Assembly (NCBI GenBank): GCA_002319915.1
Contig: DCFQ01000094.1
Location: forward strand, 1 to 25,685
Direction: 5' to 3'
Length of the DNA stretch: 25,685 bases
Source: Bacteroidales bacterium UBA1800
GTDB taxonomy: Bacteria > Bacteroidota > Bacteroidia > Bacteroidales > VadinHA17
The translations under genes and the position numbers were made by a program. Of this stretch, positions 1-7,240 are shown in pieces. The notes beneath the pieces were generated by a model. It ran no database searches and was not told where the DNA came from. It was given only the letters and a program-made list of their open reading frames with translations. Each line of letters starts with the position of its first letter. Within the stretch, counting starts at the first letter, position 1.

Positions 1-1862
1 GGCGAATTGTGCCGGACATAGAGATGATCGCTGACCGGGTTCGGGAAGACCTTCAGTCCATTTTCATTGTTGATATCTGGTTCTGAAAGGATAATGTCGT
101 TCGAGGCTGTCCAGTTCGAGGCTTCATTATTGTCGGAGGTTATATTCGTTAGTTTCAGGTAGCTGCCATTTCCATCTGCTTCCGGCCATGGGATCGTATC
201 GCTGTATGTCACATTGTCAATGACATTGCCGAAACCGTCGACCAGAACAAGGTCCTCACCTTTGTCGGAAAGGTTCCTGGTAAACTGCCCGAAAGGATTC
301 ACACCATATTTCATCCTGAATGTTGCGATATCGCCCGCAAGGTAAATTGATTCATGCGGCCCGACTGTCGAATTTGGAGGGAACTGGAAGACAAGCCCGG
401 TCCCGCCAAAGTAGATTCCTGTGAGATCCGCAGGCTGGCTGTCATTGTTGGTGAGCTCAAGGAACTCCAGCTTGTCGGCATCCCTGAACTCGAGGGTGGG
501 TTTGGGATGGTACATGATCCTGCTGATTACCAGCCGGGGCAGCGGTTCTTCACTGCATTGTGACCAGGGCCCAAGGTTGGCGGTGATCCACCTGATCCTT
601 GTATCGATGAATTTCTTTACTTCTTCTGCTTCATAAGGGAAGTCAACTACCTGGTACCATCTCATATTATTGCGGACCGCGGCCTCATTGATCTCGACGA
701 CCGTCCTGTCGATAAAGGCCTTGATGCTGTCGGGATTCAGGGGATTACCCGGATGGATCAGCTCGTTCCACCTTTTTGAGAGGTAACATTCGAATGTTGC
801 ATTGTTAAAAAGGTTATACCAGTAAGCCGGACCTTCATTGTCGCCATTCGAGAACTGCCACACGTCGGGCTTGCTCCGGTCGTATCCCCAGAAGAAAAGG
901 TCGTTCCCATAGGTCAGGTCATTATCCCAGATGGGTCCGGCCCGCAGCTTTCCGTTCCGGTCCTTATGGTAGAAAGTGCTGTAGGTATAGGAGTCGGCGT
1001 TTGACGAGAGCTCGCTGATTATCATGTAATCGAGAAAGGAGGGGATGTCTATAATTGAAGGAAAACCGCTGACCAGGGATGTGTTACCCGACAAGGCCGT
1101 CGCATCCAGCCGACGGAACTGGTTCCGGATATAATCATTCTGCGGGAAGGTGACATCTTCAGGCTTTGGCAGCACATGAATAAAATCGATCGTAGCGTAG
1201 TTGCGCGAGATCATTGACCATGCCACGGGGTCTCCGCCGGTTGTCTTGTCGGCTTTTGTGATGTATCCGCCTGTCAGGTCAGGGTAAGAATTATCGATGG
1301 TCTCAATCCTTTTAACATTTACCCTGTGGTCATCGGCTTTTATCTTTTCCTGCAGGAGATAAAGGCCCTTGTAATCCCCGTTAATGACTACCTCGCAATA
1401 AGCAGTCCGGGATGCATATTCCCCAATTTTGATAGAAAGGTTATAGGTCAGATAGTCCCGGAGAGTGGCGGGATCGAAAGTCATGCTGTTAAGGATCCAG
1501 TCGTTCTCGGCAGGCATCCCGAGAAGCTCTATATTGTTGTTTGTAAGATTGTCGGCCATGAGCGTGGTAAACCCGTATTGTTTCTTATCGGTATACTGCG
1601 AAGAGGAGCCCCGGATTTCAATACTGATCCTCCCTTCGTAGTTGAGATAAGCAGGATTGTTCTTGTCTGACAAGTAGTTACGTTCGTTACCTCCCCTCCG
1701 GATGATCCTCATTTCCCCAAAGACCCTCGGGTAATCAACAATTGCAGAATTATTGTCGGTGTTTATCACTACAATAGGCAGGTTGCTGTCGGAAAAAGTC
1801 TGGCCGGCGGCGGAACTGAAAATTAGAAGACCCAGAAAAATACCAGGGAGAAATTTTTTCAT
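1..1862 (-). CDS. Secreted CotH-kinase and lamin-tail domain protein with T9SS sorting signal (C-terminus cut by window edge)
   Basis: The start is the ATG at 1860-1862; 620 codons are readable before the window ends, so the gene is 3'-partial. Residues 1-20 form a signal peptide (MKKFLPGIFLGLLIFSSAAG). A CotH-type atypical kinase domain follows at about 25-430: ENDWILNS near 119, NGDYKGLYLLQEK at 161-173 (the GxYxGLYxLxE signature), SSNAD at 286-290 and GPIWDNDLTYGN at 309-320, the Asp-rich metal/catalytic region. Residues about 443-560 look like a lamin-tail (LTD) domain (LEFLELTNN, ADLTGIYF). The last visible residues, LKVFPNPVSDHLYV at 603-616, begin a type A T9SS sorting domain, so the product should be exported and then secreted or anchored at the surface by T9SS. 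CotH proteins are known kinases of spore-coat proteins in Bacillus; the substrate here is unknown. The family calls are firm, the cellular role is inferred. Confidence 0.9.
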   Translation of the reverse strand, partial: MKKFLPGIFLGLLIFSSAAGQTFSDSNLPIVVINTDNNSAIVDYPRVFGEMRIIRRGGNERNYLSDKNNPAYLNYEGRISIEIRGSSSQYTDKKQYGFTTLMADNLTNNNIELLGMPAENDWILNSMTFDPATLRDYLTYNLSIKIGEYASRTAYCEVVINGDYKGLYLLQEKIKADDHRVNVKRIETIDNSYPDLTGGYITKADKTTGGDPVAWSMISRNYATIDFIHVLPKPEDVTFPQNDYIRNQFRRLDATALSGNTSLVSGFPSIIDIPSFLDYMIISELSSNADSYTYSTFYHKDRNGKLRAGPIWDNDLTYGNDLFFWGYDRSKPDVWQFSNGDNEGPAYWYNLFNNATFECYLSKRWNELIHPGNPLNPDSIKAFIDRTVVEINEAAVRNNMRWYQVVDFPYEAEEVKKFIDTRIRWITANLGPWSQCSEEPLPRLVISRIMYHPKPTLEFRDADKLEFLELTNNDSQPADLTGIYFGGTGLVFQFPPNSTVGPHESIYLAGDIATFRMKYGVNPFGQFTRNLSDKGEDLVLVDGFGNVIDNVTYSDTIPWPEADGNGSYLKLTNITSDNNEASNWTASNDIILSEPDINNENGLKVFPNPVSDHLYVRHNS

Positions 1863-1888
1863 GTCAGGTCAAACGGGTTAAGCGCAGC

Positions 1889-1896
1889 TAAAATTA
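1889..1896 (-). promoter_or_regulatory. Putative -7 box TAATTTTA of the CotH/LTD gene
   Basis: Read on the minus strand this is TAATTTTA, about 27 bases before the ATG. It fits the Bacteroidota -7 pattern TAnnTTTG except for the last base. No clear -33 TTTG was found at the usual spacing, so this is tentative. Confidence 0.3.
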
Positions 1897-1978
1897 ACAG
1901 GAAAATTCAATTGTATAGGTGATCATAATAAATATTCAGTTCAGGGTTTGCCATAACCACGTGGAGGGGCACTACCCA

Positions 1979-2051
1979 GGGGCCCCCCAACACCCCTGAA
2001 GGGGGGCTTAAAACCGTGTAACAATTTACCCCCTTCAGGGGGCCGGGGGGC
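1979..2051. repeat. G/C-rich imperfect inverted repeat (CCCCTGAAGGGG type)
   Basis: The left arm (1979-2006) contains GCCCCCC, four bases, then CCCCTGAAGGGGG. The right arm (2028-2051) is nearly its reverse complement, with a 3-base spacer instead of 4. The AT-richer loop is about 21 bases. Each arm core (CCCCTGAAGGGG or CCCCTTCAGGGG) is itself almost palindromic, so the element can fold as one long hairpin or two small ones. Very similar intergenic elements are, from memory, scattered through many Bacteroidota genomes. It lies between two divergent genes, so a simple role as a shared terminator is unlikely. Confidence 0.75.
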
Positions 2052-2201
2052 AATCCCAGGCCAGTGGGCATATTCTCCCGGCGAGGTGAGCCGAAAATAT
2101 AAATCCCATTCACCCGAACCATTGGATCAGCCGTATTGTTTCCTTTTTATTAAACACCGCGGCTTATGAAATTTAATTAATGATATTAATAATTATGAGT
2201 C

Positions 2202-2630
2202 ATGAAAAAAGCTGATCCGTATCTTAACTTCAACGGCAATACCGAAAAGGCATTTAATTTTTACAAGACAGTCTTTGGCGGGGAGTTCTCTTTTCTCCAG
2301 CGGTTCAAGGATGTGCCTGACAACCCAAATGTACCTGAGGATGCCAAAGACATGATAATGCATATTGCCCTTCCTCTTGGACCCGGGACCGTCCTGATGG
2401 GCACGGATGCCCCTGAATCGATGGGATTTAAGGTCACCCCCGGCAATAACGTGAACATTCTCCTGAATGCCGACAGCGAGGCCGAGGCGACCAAACTCTT
2501 CACCGGACTTTCAAAGGGAGGGAAGGTAACGATGGAGCTTCAGAAAACCTTCTGGAATGCCTTCTACGGCTCATGTACTGATAAATTCGGCATCAACTGG
2601 ATGATCAACTTTGATTACAGCCAGCGATAA
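2202..2630 (+). CDS. VOC superfamily protein, PhnB-like glyoxalase fold
   Basis: This 142-residue protein has the full length of single-domain PhnB-like VOC proteins. It begins with the typical first strand and helix (PYLNFNGNTEKAFNFYKTVFGG, quoted here as PYLNFNGNTEKAF then NFYKTVFGG). Then come the FLQRFKD segment, IMHIALPLG, LMGTDAPES and the closing GINWMINFDY strand. The family binds metals or small ligands and includes resistance proteins and dioxygenases, but the motif set gives no substrate. A related PhnB domain occurs in the SRPBCC fusion at 17089-18009. It is probably monocistronic, since 86 bases separate it from the next start. The ATG at 2202 is the natural start. Confidence 0.85.
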   Translation: MKKADPYLNFNGNTEKAFNFYKTVFGGEFSFLQRFKDVPDNPNVPEDAKDMIMHIALPLGPGTVLMGTDAPESMGFKVTPGNNVNILLNADSEAEATKLFTGLSKGGKVTMELQKTFWNAFYGSCTDKFGINWMINFDYSQR

Positions 2631-2686
2631 AAGTCCTTTTGACAATTAATTGCTGGATGCCGGTCGTTTAATTGTCTTATTAAGTT

Positions 2687-2694
2687 TAACTTTA
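2687..2694 (+). promoter_or_regulatory. Putative -7 box TAACTTTA of the ICMT-like gene
   Basis: The box lies 22 bases before the ATG at 2717 in an AT-rich stretch. It is identical to the box before the AlbA_2 gene at 18706-18713. Confidence 0.3.
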
Positions 2695-2716
2695 TCTTCA
2701 GAGGTTAAATTTAATA

Positions 2717-3235
2717 ATGGCATTGATAATGGATCAGGATCAGGATCAGAAGCTCTCATTCTTCGGGATAGGGCCTGTGACAGGCGTAATCTTAATCCCT
2801 GTCCTCGCAGCATCGATAGCGGCAACTGTAAGGTGGCCTCATATTTTCATGATTTCCGGCCCCGGGAGCAGGATACTCTTTTATTCGGGGCTAGTCATTC
2901 TGGCAGCCGGCCTCGTCTTCTATTTTTCGACAGTCAGACTTCTACTTAAAGGCCTCAGGGAAACGAGGCTCATGACAACCGGTCCGTATTCATTGTGCCA
3001 GAATCCGCTCTATGCGTCGATACTTCTGGTCATAGTGCCGGCCGTGGCCCTGATGATGAATACCTGGCTTATCCTTCTTACCACAATTGCAGGGTACGTG
3101 GCATTCAGGATCTATATCCGCAGGGAATACAGCGAACTTGAAAAATTTTTCGGGGAGGATTACAGGATCTACAGGACCAATACACCTGAATTCTTCCCGT
3201 TGCCATTGAAAAAATGGTTTGGAAGAAAACAATAA
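2717..3235 (+). CDS. Isoprenylcysteine carboxyl methyltransferase (ICMT)-like integral membrane protein
   Basis: This 172-residue protein has hydrophobic segments at about 16-37, 51-73 and 101-130 (possibly two helices). The C-terminal half has the ICMT/PEMT-type pattern: LMTTGPYSLCQNPLY at 85-99, followed by EYSELEKFFGEDYRIY and PEFFPLP. In this family the GPY..RHPxY segment and the later Glu/Tyr-rich stretch form the S-adenosylmethionine site. Here the usual Arg-His is replaced by Gln-Asn, so activity could differ. Bacterial members are SAM-dependent methyltransferases or relatives of unknown substrate in the inner membrane. The start is uncertain because a second ATG lies four codons downstream. 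The N-terminal DQDQDQ run is unusual. Confidence 0.8.
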   Translation: MALIMDQDQDQKLSFFGIGPVTGVILIPVLAASIAATVRWPHIFMISGPGSRILFYSGLVILAAGLVFYFSTVRLLLKGLRETRLMTTGPYSLCQNPLYASILLVIVPAVALMMNTWLILLTTIAGYVAFRIYIRREYSELEKFFGEDYRIYRTNTPEFFPLPLKKWFGRKQ

Positions 3236-3260
3236 GATGACATAGGAGATATACGCTTAT

Positions 3261-3500
3261 GTGAACAGGCTCGAGAATAATCATGCTAGCTATATCCTGA
3301 TGCATGTCCTTGACGGCCTGAAGAAGAATCTGAGGTACCAACCTTTCAGGATCGTAAAGCCTGGCAATCTGTACAGTTCTGAATTCCAGTTCAATTTCGA
3401 TTTTGTGATACATCTTATGGATGAAGAAAACCTGATTTACCGGCAGGCAATCAACAGCATTGATTCAGTTCTGTCGCAGATCGGCGATGAATTGAAATGA
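3261..3500 (+). CDS. Small hypothetical protein (79 aa)
   Basis: The frame opens with GTG at 3261, preceded 12 bases upstream by AGGAG (3244-3248), a possible ribosome binding site. It begins 25 bases after the ICMT-like gene, so it could be cotranscribed with it. The product is soluble with mixed charges and no signal peptide; no motif or family was recognised. The C-terminus (QAINSIDSVLSQIGDELK) looks helical and amphipathic. It may be a real small gene or the remnant of a longer one. Confidence 0.4.
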   Translation: MNRLENNHASYILMHVLDGLKKNLRYQPFRIVKPGNLYSSEFQFNFDFVIHLMDEENLIYRQAINSIDSVLSQIGDELK

Positions 3501-3524
3501 CTATTTCCATGCAAAATTTGTGAA

Positions 3525-3542
3525 CAGGGTTGTTCGACCCTG
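3525..3542. repeat. Small hairpin CAGGGT-6-ACCCTG in the spacer before the glycosyltransferase gene
   Basis: A perfect 6-bp stem with a 6-base loop lies 25 bases after the small ORF. No T-tract follows, so it is not a standard terminator. The 197-base spacer (3501-3697) holds nothing else of note except the 12-bp palindrome ATTGGCGCCAAT. Confidence 0.35.
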
Positions 3543-3697
3543 CAGACCGGTATTGGCGCCAATCCCAGGTATCATGAGATAACAGTACATCGCGTTCTCT
3601 TTCAACGGGGGTAGATTTTGGCATGGCTTAAATCGCTCCTTCCCGTGAACATTTCCGCCTTTTGATTTGATATTAAGCTTATACTGAATAGCGGGCC

Positions 3698-4750
3698 ATG
3701 AAAGAAATACTGATTGATCTGTACAAATTGCGGAACCTCTATTCGGGGCTTGGACAATTTTCAATGAACTTTGCCGCTGAGCTTATGCGGCAGGTCCCGG
3801 AGAACACCGGTGTGACCTTTCTGGTTCCCCATGACTTCAGGGGCCGGATCGATGCCAAAGCCGGGCAATTAAGGGCAGATTACCAGAAAAGATACCTGCC
3901 GGCAATTACCCGCAGTTATGATATCTGGCACAGTCTGAACCAGTTCCCTTCGCATTTTCCAAACCGCAGGACGATTCAGATATTGACCGTTCATGACCTG
4001 AACTTCCTGGTAGAGAAGAGTCCGCAAAAATGCCGGAAGTATCTTACCCGCTTGCAGGGAAATGTCGACCGGGCCGATTATATAACTTCAATTTCGCAAA
4101 GCACAAGGAAGGTGCTTGAAGATAACATCGATCTGAAAGGGAAGAAGGTAAGGGTGATCTATAACGGGGTCAGTGTCGGTAACGGGCTGAATGGCAGCAA
4201 GCCGGAATATGTGAAACGAAGGAATTTCTTCTTTTCCATCGGGGTGTTCTCAAGAAAGAAGAATTTCCATGTCTTGCTGCCAATGATGAAGTATTTCCGT
4301 GATCGCCAGCTTATTATAGCAGGCGATAACAATTCCTCCTACGGGGAGTACATCGCATCCCAGATCGAAAGGTACCGGCTTAAGGAGAGCGTTGTAACAC
4401 CCGGGATTATCAGTGAGGCAGAAAAAAGCTGGCTGTATTCCAACTGCGAGGCTTTCCTCTTTCCGTCAGTCGCCGAAGGCTTCGGGCTGCCTGTGGTTGA
4501 GGCAATGAAATCGGGAAGTCCGCTATTCCTGAACAAGATCGATTCCCTTTATGAAGTTGCCGGAGAGGATGCCTATTACTTTCCAAGCTTTGATGAAAAG
4601 GACATGTATTCGCTGATCAATCAGAGACTCTCGTTTCCCGGCAGCGGCGGGTACGAACGGCTAAGCAATGCACAGCGGCATGCCTCGGCCTTCACCTGGG
4701 AAAGGTGTATAGAGGAGTACCTCAGCCTCTACAGGGAGGTCCTTGGCTGA
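3698..4750 (+). CDS. Glycosyltransferase, GT4-like (GT-B fold)
   Basis: The 350-residue product has the two-domain layout of GT-B retaining glycosyltransferases. The N-terminal half (1-170) contains LTVHDLNFL near 96-104 and SISQSTRKVL at 131-140, the segment before the donor domain. The C-terminal donor domain contains GVFSRKKNFHVLL at 182-194, with the basic pair that contacts the sugar-nucleotide phosphates, and the EX7E motif EGFGLPVVE at 260-268. There is no signal peptide or membrane segment, so it is cytosolic or membrane-peripheral. Such enzymes usually act in surface polysaccharide or glycolipid assembly, but no other glycan genes adjoin it. It appears to be a lone gene; acceptor and donor cannot be told. 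Confidence 0.9.
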   Translation: MKEILIDLYKLRNLYSGLGQFSMNFAAELMRQVPENTGVTFLVPHDFRGRIDAKAGQLRADYQKRYLPAITRSYDIWHSLNQFPSHFPNRRTIQILTVHDLNFLVEKSPQKCRKYLTRLQGNVDRADYITSISQSTRKVLEDNIDLKGKKVRVIYNGVSVGNGLNGSKPEYVKRRNFFFSIGVFSRKKNFHVLLPMMKYFRDRQLIIAGDNNSSYGEYIASQIERYRLKESVVTPGIISEAEKSWLYSNCEAFLFPSVAEGFGLPVVEAMKSGSPLFLNKIDSLYEVAGEDAYYFPSFDEKDMYSLINQRLSFPGSGGYERLSNAQRHASAFTWERCIEEYLSLYREVLG

Positions 4751-4780
4751 ACTGATGGCCGGTTCATACCGCATGCATAT

Positions 4781-4802
4781 AATAATGTTATAGTTCATTA
4801 TT
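4781..4802. terminator. Weak AT-only inverted repeat between convergent genes
   Basis: AATAATG (4781-4787) and CATTATT (4796-4802) form a 7-bp stem with an 8-base loop between the converging glycosyltransferase and C_GCAxxG genes. The stem is weak and has no good T-tract, so a terminator role is only possible. Confidence 0.2.
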
Positions 4803-4826
4803 TCACTATTACATTATGACACCGGA

Positions 4827-5270
4827 TCACCCGTTGGTAAGTTTTTCTACGATCCTGACTGCATCGCCGACATATTTTTCACAGTTTACAGTAAACAGGT
4901 TCAATTCTGCAATCTTTTTCTTGTCCGCTGGGTCATTCATGTCAAGGCCGTTGAGTAATTCACGGCAGTTGACTGAACCATTAAGCCTGGTAAATTCGTC
5001 GATAAACTCCCTTGTTTTGAGATAGGTAAAGGCCTTTTTTTCTTCCGGATCATCAATGCCCTTTCCGAATTTCAGGCCCAGGACCATCAAAGCCCCGGTC
5101 ACTGCCCCGCAGGTTTTCTGCAGCCTTCCCATTCCGCCTCCGAAAGCGCATGAGATTTTCAGGCAATCATTTTCGGGCAGACCCGAGTCAGTCCCGAAAA
5201 CAGTGAATACCGACTGTGAGCAGTTGAATTTGTTCCTGAAGTATGTCAGGGCATTTTCAGTTTTATCCAT
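4827..5270 (-). CDS. C_GCAxxG_C_C family redox-active protein
   Basis: With the ATG at 5268-5270 the product is 147 residues, the usual family size. The Cys pattern is present: C17 (FNCSQS), C36, C41 with FGGGMGR, C54 in TCGAVTGALMVLG (matching the GCAxxG-type block), C102 and C130. The family is found in anaerobes and is thought to be redox-active or metal-binding; no reaction is assigned. The start overlaps the end of arsC by 8 bases, indicating translational coupling. A longer frame extends 26 codons upstream but lies inside arsC, so it was not used. As the last gene of the arsR operon it may supply reductant or bind a thiophilic metal; that is inference. Confidence 0.85.
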   Translation of the reverse strand: MDKTENALTYFRNKFNCSQSVFTVFGTDSGLPENDCLKISCAFGGGMGRLQKTCGAVTGALMVLGLKFGKGIDDPEEKKAFTYLKTREFIDEFTRLNGSVNCRELLNGLDMNDPADKKKIAELNLFTVNCEKYVGDAVRIVEKLTNG

Positions 5271-5709
5271 AAAGTTCCGGTTTAAGCTTGTTTTTGTAAA
5301 GGTCGATGAATCCGCTTTTAATAAGGTCCCTGACCCTTCTGAATTCACCCAGGATATGATCTTCGGTCCCGGAAGCGAATGTTGGGTCCTCGAATCCGAG
5401 ATGCAGCCGGTTCCTCACCTTTCCTGTAAAAACCGGACAGGTTTCATGGGCATCATCACAGACGGTTATTACCCAATCCCATTCTTCCTGAAGGAAATCA
5501 TCGAGCGGCGCCGGCCTTTGATCAGATATGTCAATCCCGGCCTCATTCATCACCTTTACGGCGTTCCGGCTTACGAACCTTGCGGGGTATGTACCCGCGG
5601 AATGCACATCGAGATTCCTGTCGAATGACCGGAGGAAGGCCTGCGCCATCTGGCTGCGGCATGCATTACCGGTGCAGATTATAAGTATCTTAAGAGATTT
5701 TCTTGCCAT
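5263..5709 (-). CDS. arsC: Arsenate reductase ArsC, low-molecular-weight phosphatase (thioredoxin-coupled) type
   Basis: The 148-residue protein has the P-loop CTGNACRS starting at C12 and followed by QMAQAF, then SAGTYP at 37-42. The pair C84/C91 sits in VCDDAHETCP, with the same 7-residue spacing as C82/C89 of Staphylococcus aureus ArsC, and C12 matches its C10. DPTFASG at 108-114 carries the catalytic Asp. The enzyme reduces arsenate to arsenite in the cytosol through a cysteine relay regenerated by thioredoxin. It lies 46 bases after the DUF1295 gene and overlaps the following gene. All three relay cysteines are present, so it should be an active reductase rather than only a tyrosine phosphatase. 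Confidence 0.93.
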   Translation of the reverse strand: MARKSLKILIICTGNACRSQMAQAFLRSFDRNLDVHSAGTYPARFVSRNAVKVMNEAGIDISDQRPAPLDDFLQEEWDWVITVCDDAHETCPVFTGKVRNRLHLGFEDPTFASGTEDHILGEFRRVRDLIKSGFIDLYKNKLKPELYG

Positions 5710-5755
5710 GATGATAATTTATTATCCTGTTAAACAAAGATCATTGGGTGCTTGA

Positions 5756-6649
5756 TCAATCTACCGACAACTTTTTGACCGGATTTTTCCTGCTGTTGAA
5801 ACCTGGGAACGGGATGAACCTCGGGACATCTTTCCTGTATCCTGCATAACCGGTGTACTTACCCGCCGAAATGCTCTCCGTGAGTTCAGAGCTTCCGGCA
5901 AAGAGCAGCACCAGCAATACAGGGCCTGCAATTGAGGGATTGATCCATTTCCCGGTCGCAGTTGCACCGAAGAAGTAAAAGCTGATCCAGATTGCCTGTT
6001 CGGATGTAAAATTTGGATGCCGGACATATTTCCAGAGTCCCTCCTTCAGAAATCCCGCTTTCATCGATTCAGCGTACCGGGATGACGCGGGTTTGTTCCC
6101 TTTTTTCATGGAGCGAAATTCAAAAAGCTGGTTATCAGCAACACTCTCCGTAACGATAAACAGGGTCATGAACAGGGCTGCAAGAAGATCGGTGACACCC
6201 AGGGGCTTTTCCGGAAAGAGTGCTGCGAGCAGGAGGGGGGATGAAAAAAGGAGAATCACAATATTCTGGTAAATGCTGATAAACAATAAATTGAACAGTC
6301 CGAACCTTAACCTGCCCCTTAAAGCAGGATGCTCTTTGAGTATTTTCCACCTGTAATCCTCTTCACCTTTCCAGGGGATCATGCTGTACCCGCCTTTCCT
6401 GCCAAAGTTGTAGCTGAGCCGTAACCCCCAAACAGAGATCAGGATGCTCATGATCAAAATCCTTGGGGAGGGGGAAGCCGAAAAGGTGATCCAGCTGTAG
6501 GCGACCGGAAGAAGGCTCCAGAGCTTATCTACCTGGCTGTAATTCCGGGTAATCTCGCCAATAGCAAAACAAGCCAGAGCGACAATCAGCATCAGCGTGA
6601 GCCAGGTCTGTGACAGGCTTTGAAAGAGAGGGTCATTAAGTAGTTCCAT
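5756..6649 (-). CDS. DUF1295 family integral membrane protein (steroid 5-alpha-reductase-like)
   Basis: The 297-residue product has several hydrophobic segments (about 15-32, 45-57, 66-79, 115-140, 152-166, 218-232, 238-256). The C-terminal signature YVRHPNFTSEQAIW corresponds to the RHPNYxGE block of DUF1295 and the related steroid-reductase and ICMT folds, and EDYRWKIL near 97 is also typical. It begins 15 bases after arsR and precedes arsC, so it belongs to the same operon. Family members are predicted NAD(P)H-dependent reductases or methyltransferases with no firm role. Here it occupies the place where an arsenite permease would be expected, although its fold is not that of ArsB or Acr3. 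Confidence 0.88.
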   Translation of the reverse strand: MELLNDPLFQSLSQTWLTLMLIVALACFAIGEITRNYSQVDKLWSLLPVAYSWITFSASPSPRILIMSILISVWGLRLSYNFGRKGGYSMIPWKGEEDYRWKILKEHPALRGRLRFGLFNLLFISIYQNIVILLFSSPLLLAALFPEKPLGVTDLLAALFMTLFIVTESVADNQLFEFRSMKKGNKPASSRYAESMKAGFLKEGLWKYVRHPNFTSEQAIWISFYFFGATATGKWINPSIAGPVLLVLLFAGSSELTESISAGKYTGYAGYRKDVPRFIPFPGFNSRKNPVKKLSVD

Positions 6650-6664
6650 AACAGGTGTTTCTGA

Positions 6665-6997
6665 TTATTTGAGATTATTGTTCTTCCCGGAAACTTCCCG
6701 GGTAAACTCCTTGAAATATTTTCTCGCTTCTTTCCATTCCTTGTTGCTTATCGAATAATTTACATTCGGAGGAGCCGGCGATCCTTTGATAAGCCCTGAT
6801 CTTTTCAGCTCCGCCAGGTGCTGCGACACAGTCGACAATGCAAGAGGGAGCTCAGCTGCAATCTCATTGAAGCTGCATGTGCCGGAACCTGCAAGCAGCC
6901 GGAGAATGGATATCCTTGCGGGATGACCCAGGGCCCTAGCGAAATGCGCTATTTTGATGTTTTCAAGTCCGTACTTTGACCTGTGTTTATATTTCAT
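6665..6997 (-). CDS. ArsR/SmtB-family winged-helix repressor
   Basis: This 110-residue protein has ALGHPARISILRLL at 22-35, then NEIAAELPLALSTVSQHLAELKRSGLI, the winged-helix recognition region, and a wing around 72-84. It is the first gene of the operon and probably represses it through the palindrome at 7044-7063. Classical ArsR proteins bind As(III) with a CxC pair at the start of helix 3. Here the equivalent place reads GTCSFNE, with one Cys (C41) and no other Cys in the protein. The inducer may therefore be bound differently, by a dimer-shared Cys, or not be a metal at all. The ATG at 6995-6997 gives normal family length. Confidence 0.9.
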   Translation of the reverse strand: MKYKHRSKYGLENIKIAHFARALGHPARISILRLLAGSGTCSFNEIAAELPLALSTVSQHLAELKRSGLIKGSPAPPNVNYSISNKEWKEARKYFKEFTREVSGKNNNLK

Positions 6998-7043
6998 ACC
7001 AGGCTGTTTGAGTTATAAAGGGCATTTTATGGACATAAGATAA

Positions 7044-7063
7044 TATTCGTAAATATACGAATA
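7044..7063. promoter_or_regulatory. Candidate ArsR operator, perfect inverted repeat TATTCGTA-AATA-TACGAATA
   Basis: The repeat has perfect 8-bp arms and a 4-base spacer, 47 bases before the arsR start. Size and position suit an ArsR/SmtB operator. On the minus strand it covers TATATTTA (7050-7057), a fit to the -7 pattern, so repressor binding would block the promoter. The repeat is seen in the sequence; its role is inferred. Confidence 0.6.
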
Positions 7064-7087
7064 AAGGATGAATAAAAAAGAGTTTCA

Positions 7088-7135
7088 CAGCGTTGCGCTG
7101 AGAAGCACGGAGGGACACGGAGGGAGACGGAGAAG
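7088..7135. repeat. Small hairpin plus 10-bp tandem repeat (CACGGAGGGA)
   Basis: CAGCG-TTG-CGCTG at 7088-7100 is followed by CACGGAGGGA twice (7106-7125) and a degenerate third unit (7126-7135). It sits in the divergent spacer between arsR and the DUF364 gene. Similar strings occur, from memory, as dispersed intergenic repeats in many Bacteroidota. No coding or regulatory role is evident. Confidence 0.55.
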
Positions 7136-7191
7136 CAGGAAAGGAGAGTGAAATAAACCGTCTGCGGAATACGAAGGAAAGGTATCATTGT

Positions 7192-7199
7192 TACCTTTA
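7192..7199 (+). promoter_or_regulatory. Putative -7 box TACCTTTA of the DUF364 cluster
   Basis: It lies 41 bases before the ATG at 7241. The same octamer precedes the gene that starts at 21303 on the other strand. Confidence 0.25.
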
Positions 7200-7240
7200 T
7201 ATGCTTTTACCTTAGTTTATGGCAATCCCGGACTGAACGA

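Larger units (their letters stand above)
1863..2201. other. Intergenic spacer between divergent genes
   Basis: This 339-base spacer separates the divergent CotH-type gene and the VOC gene. It holds a promoter-like box near the minus-strand gene, the G/C-rich inverted repeat in its middle, and an AT-rich tract (about 2130-2200) just before the VOC start. No coding frame in it looks real. Confidence 0.6.

Noticed and set aside
1326..1670. Plus-strand frame of 114 codons inside the CotH/LTD gene
   Set aside because: The opposite strand encodes the CotH core motifs, so this frame is a shadow.
3501..3764. Minus-strand frame of 87 codons before and into the glycosyltransferase gene
   Set aside because: No family resemblance, overlaps the glycosyltransferase start, and shows no ribosome binding site.
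5056..5628. Plus-strand open frame of 190 codons opposite arsC and the C_GCAxxG gene
   Set aside because: It is the antisense shadow of two genes with clear family motifs and has no motif of its own.
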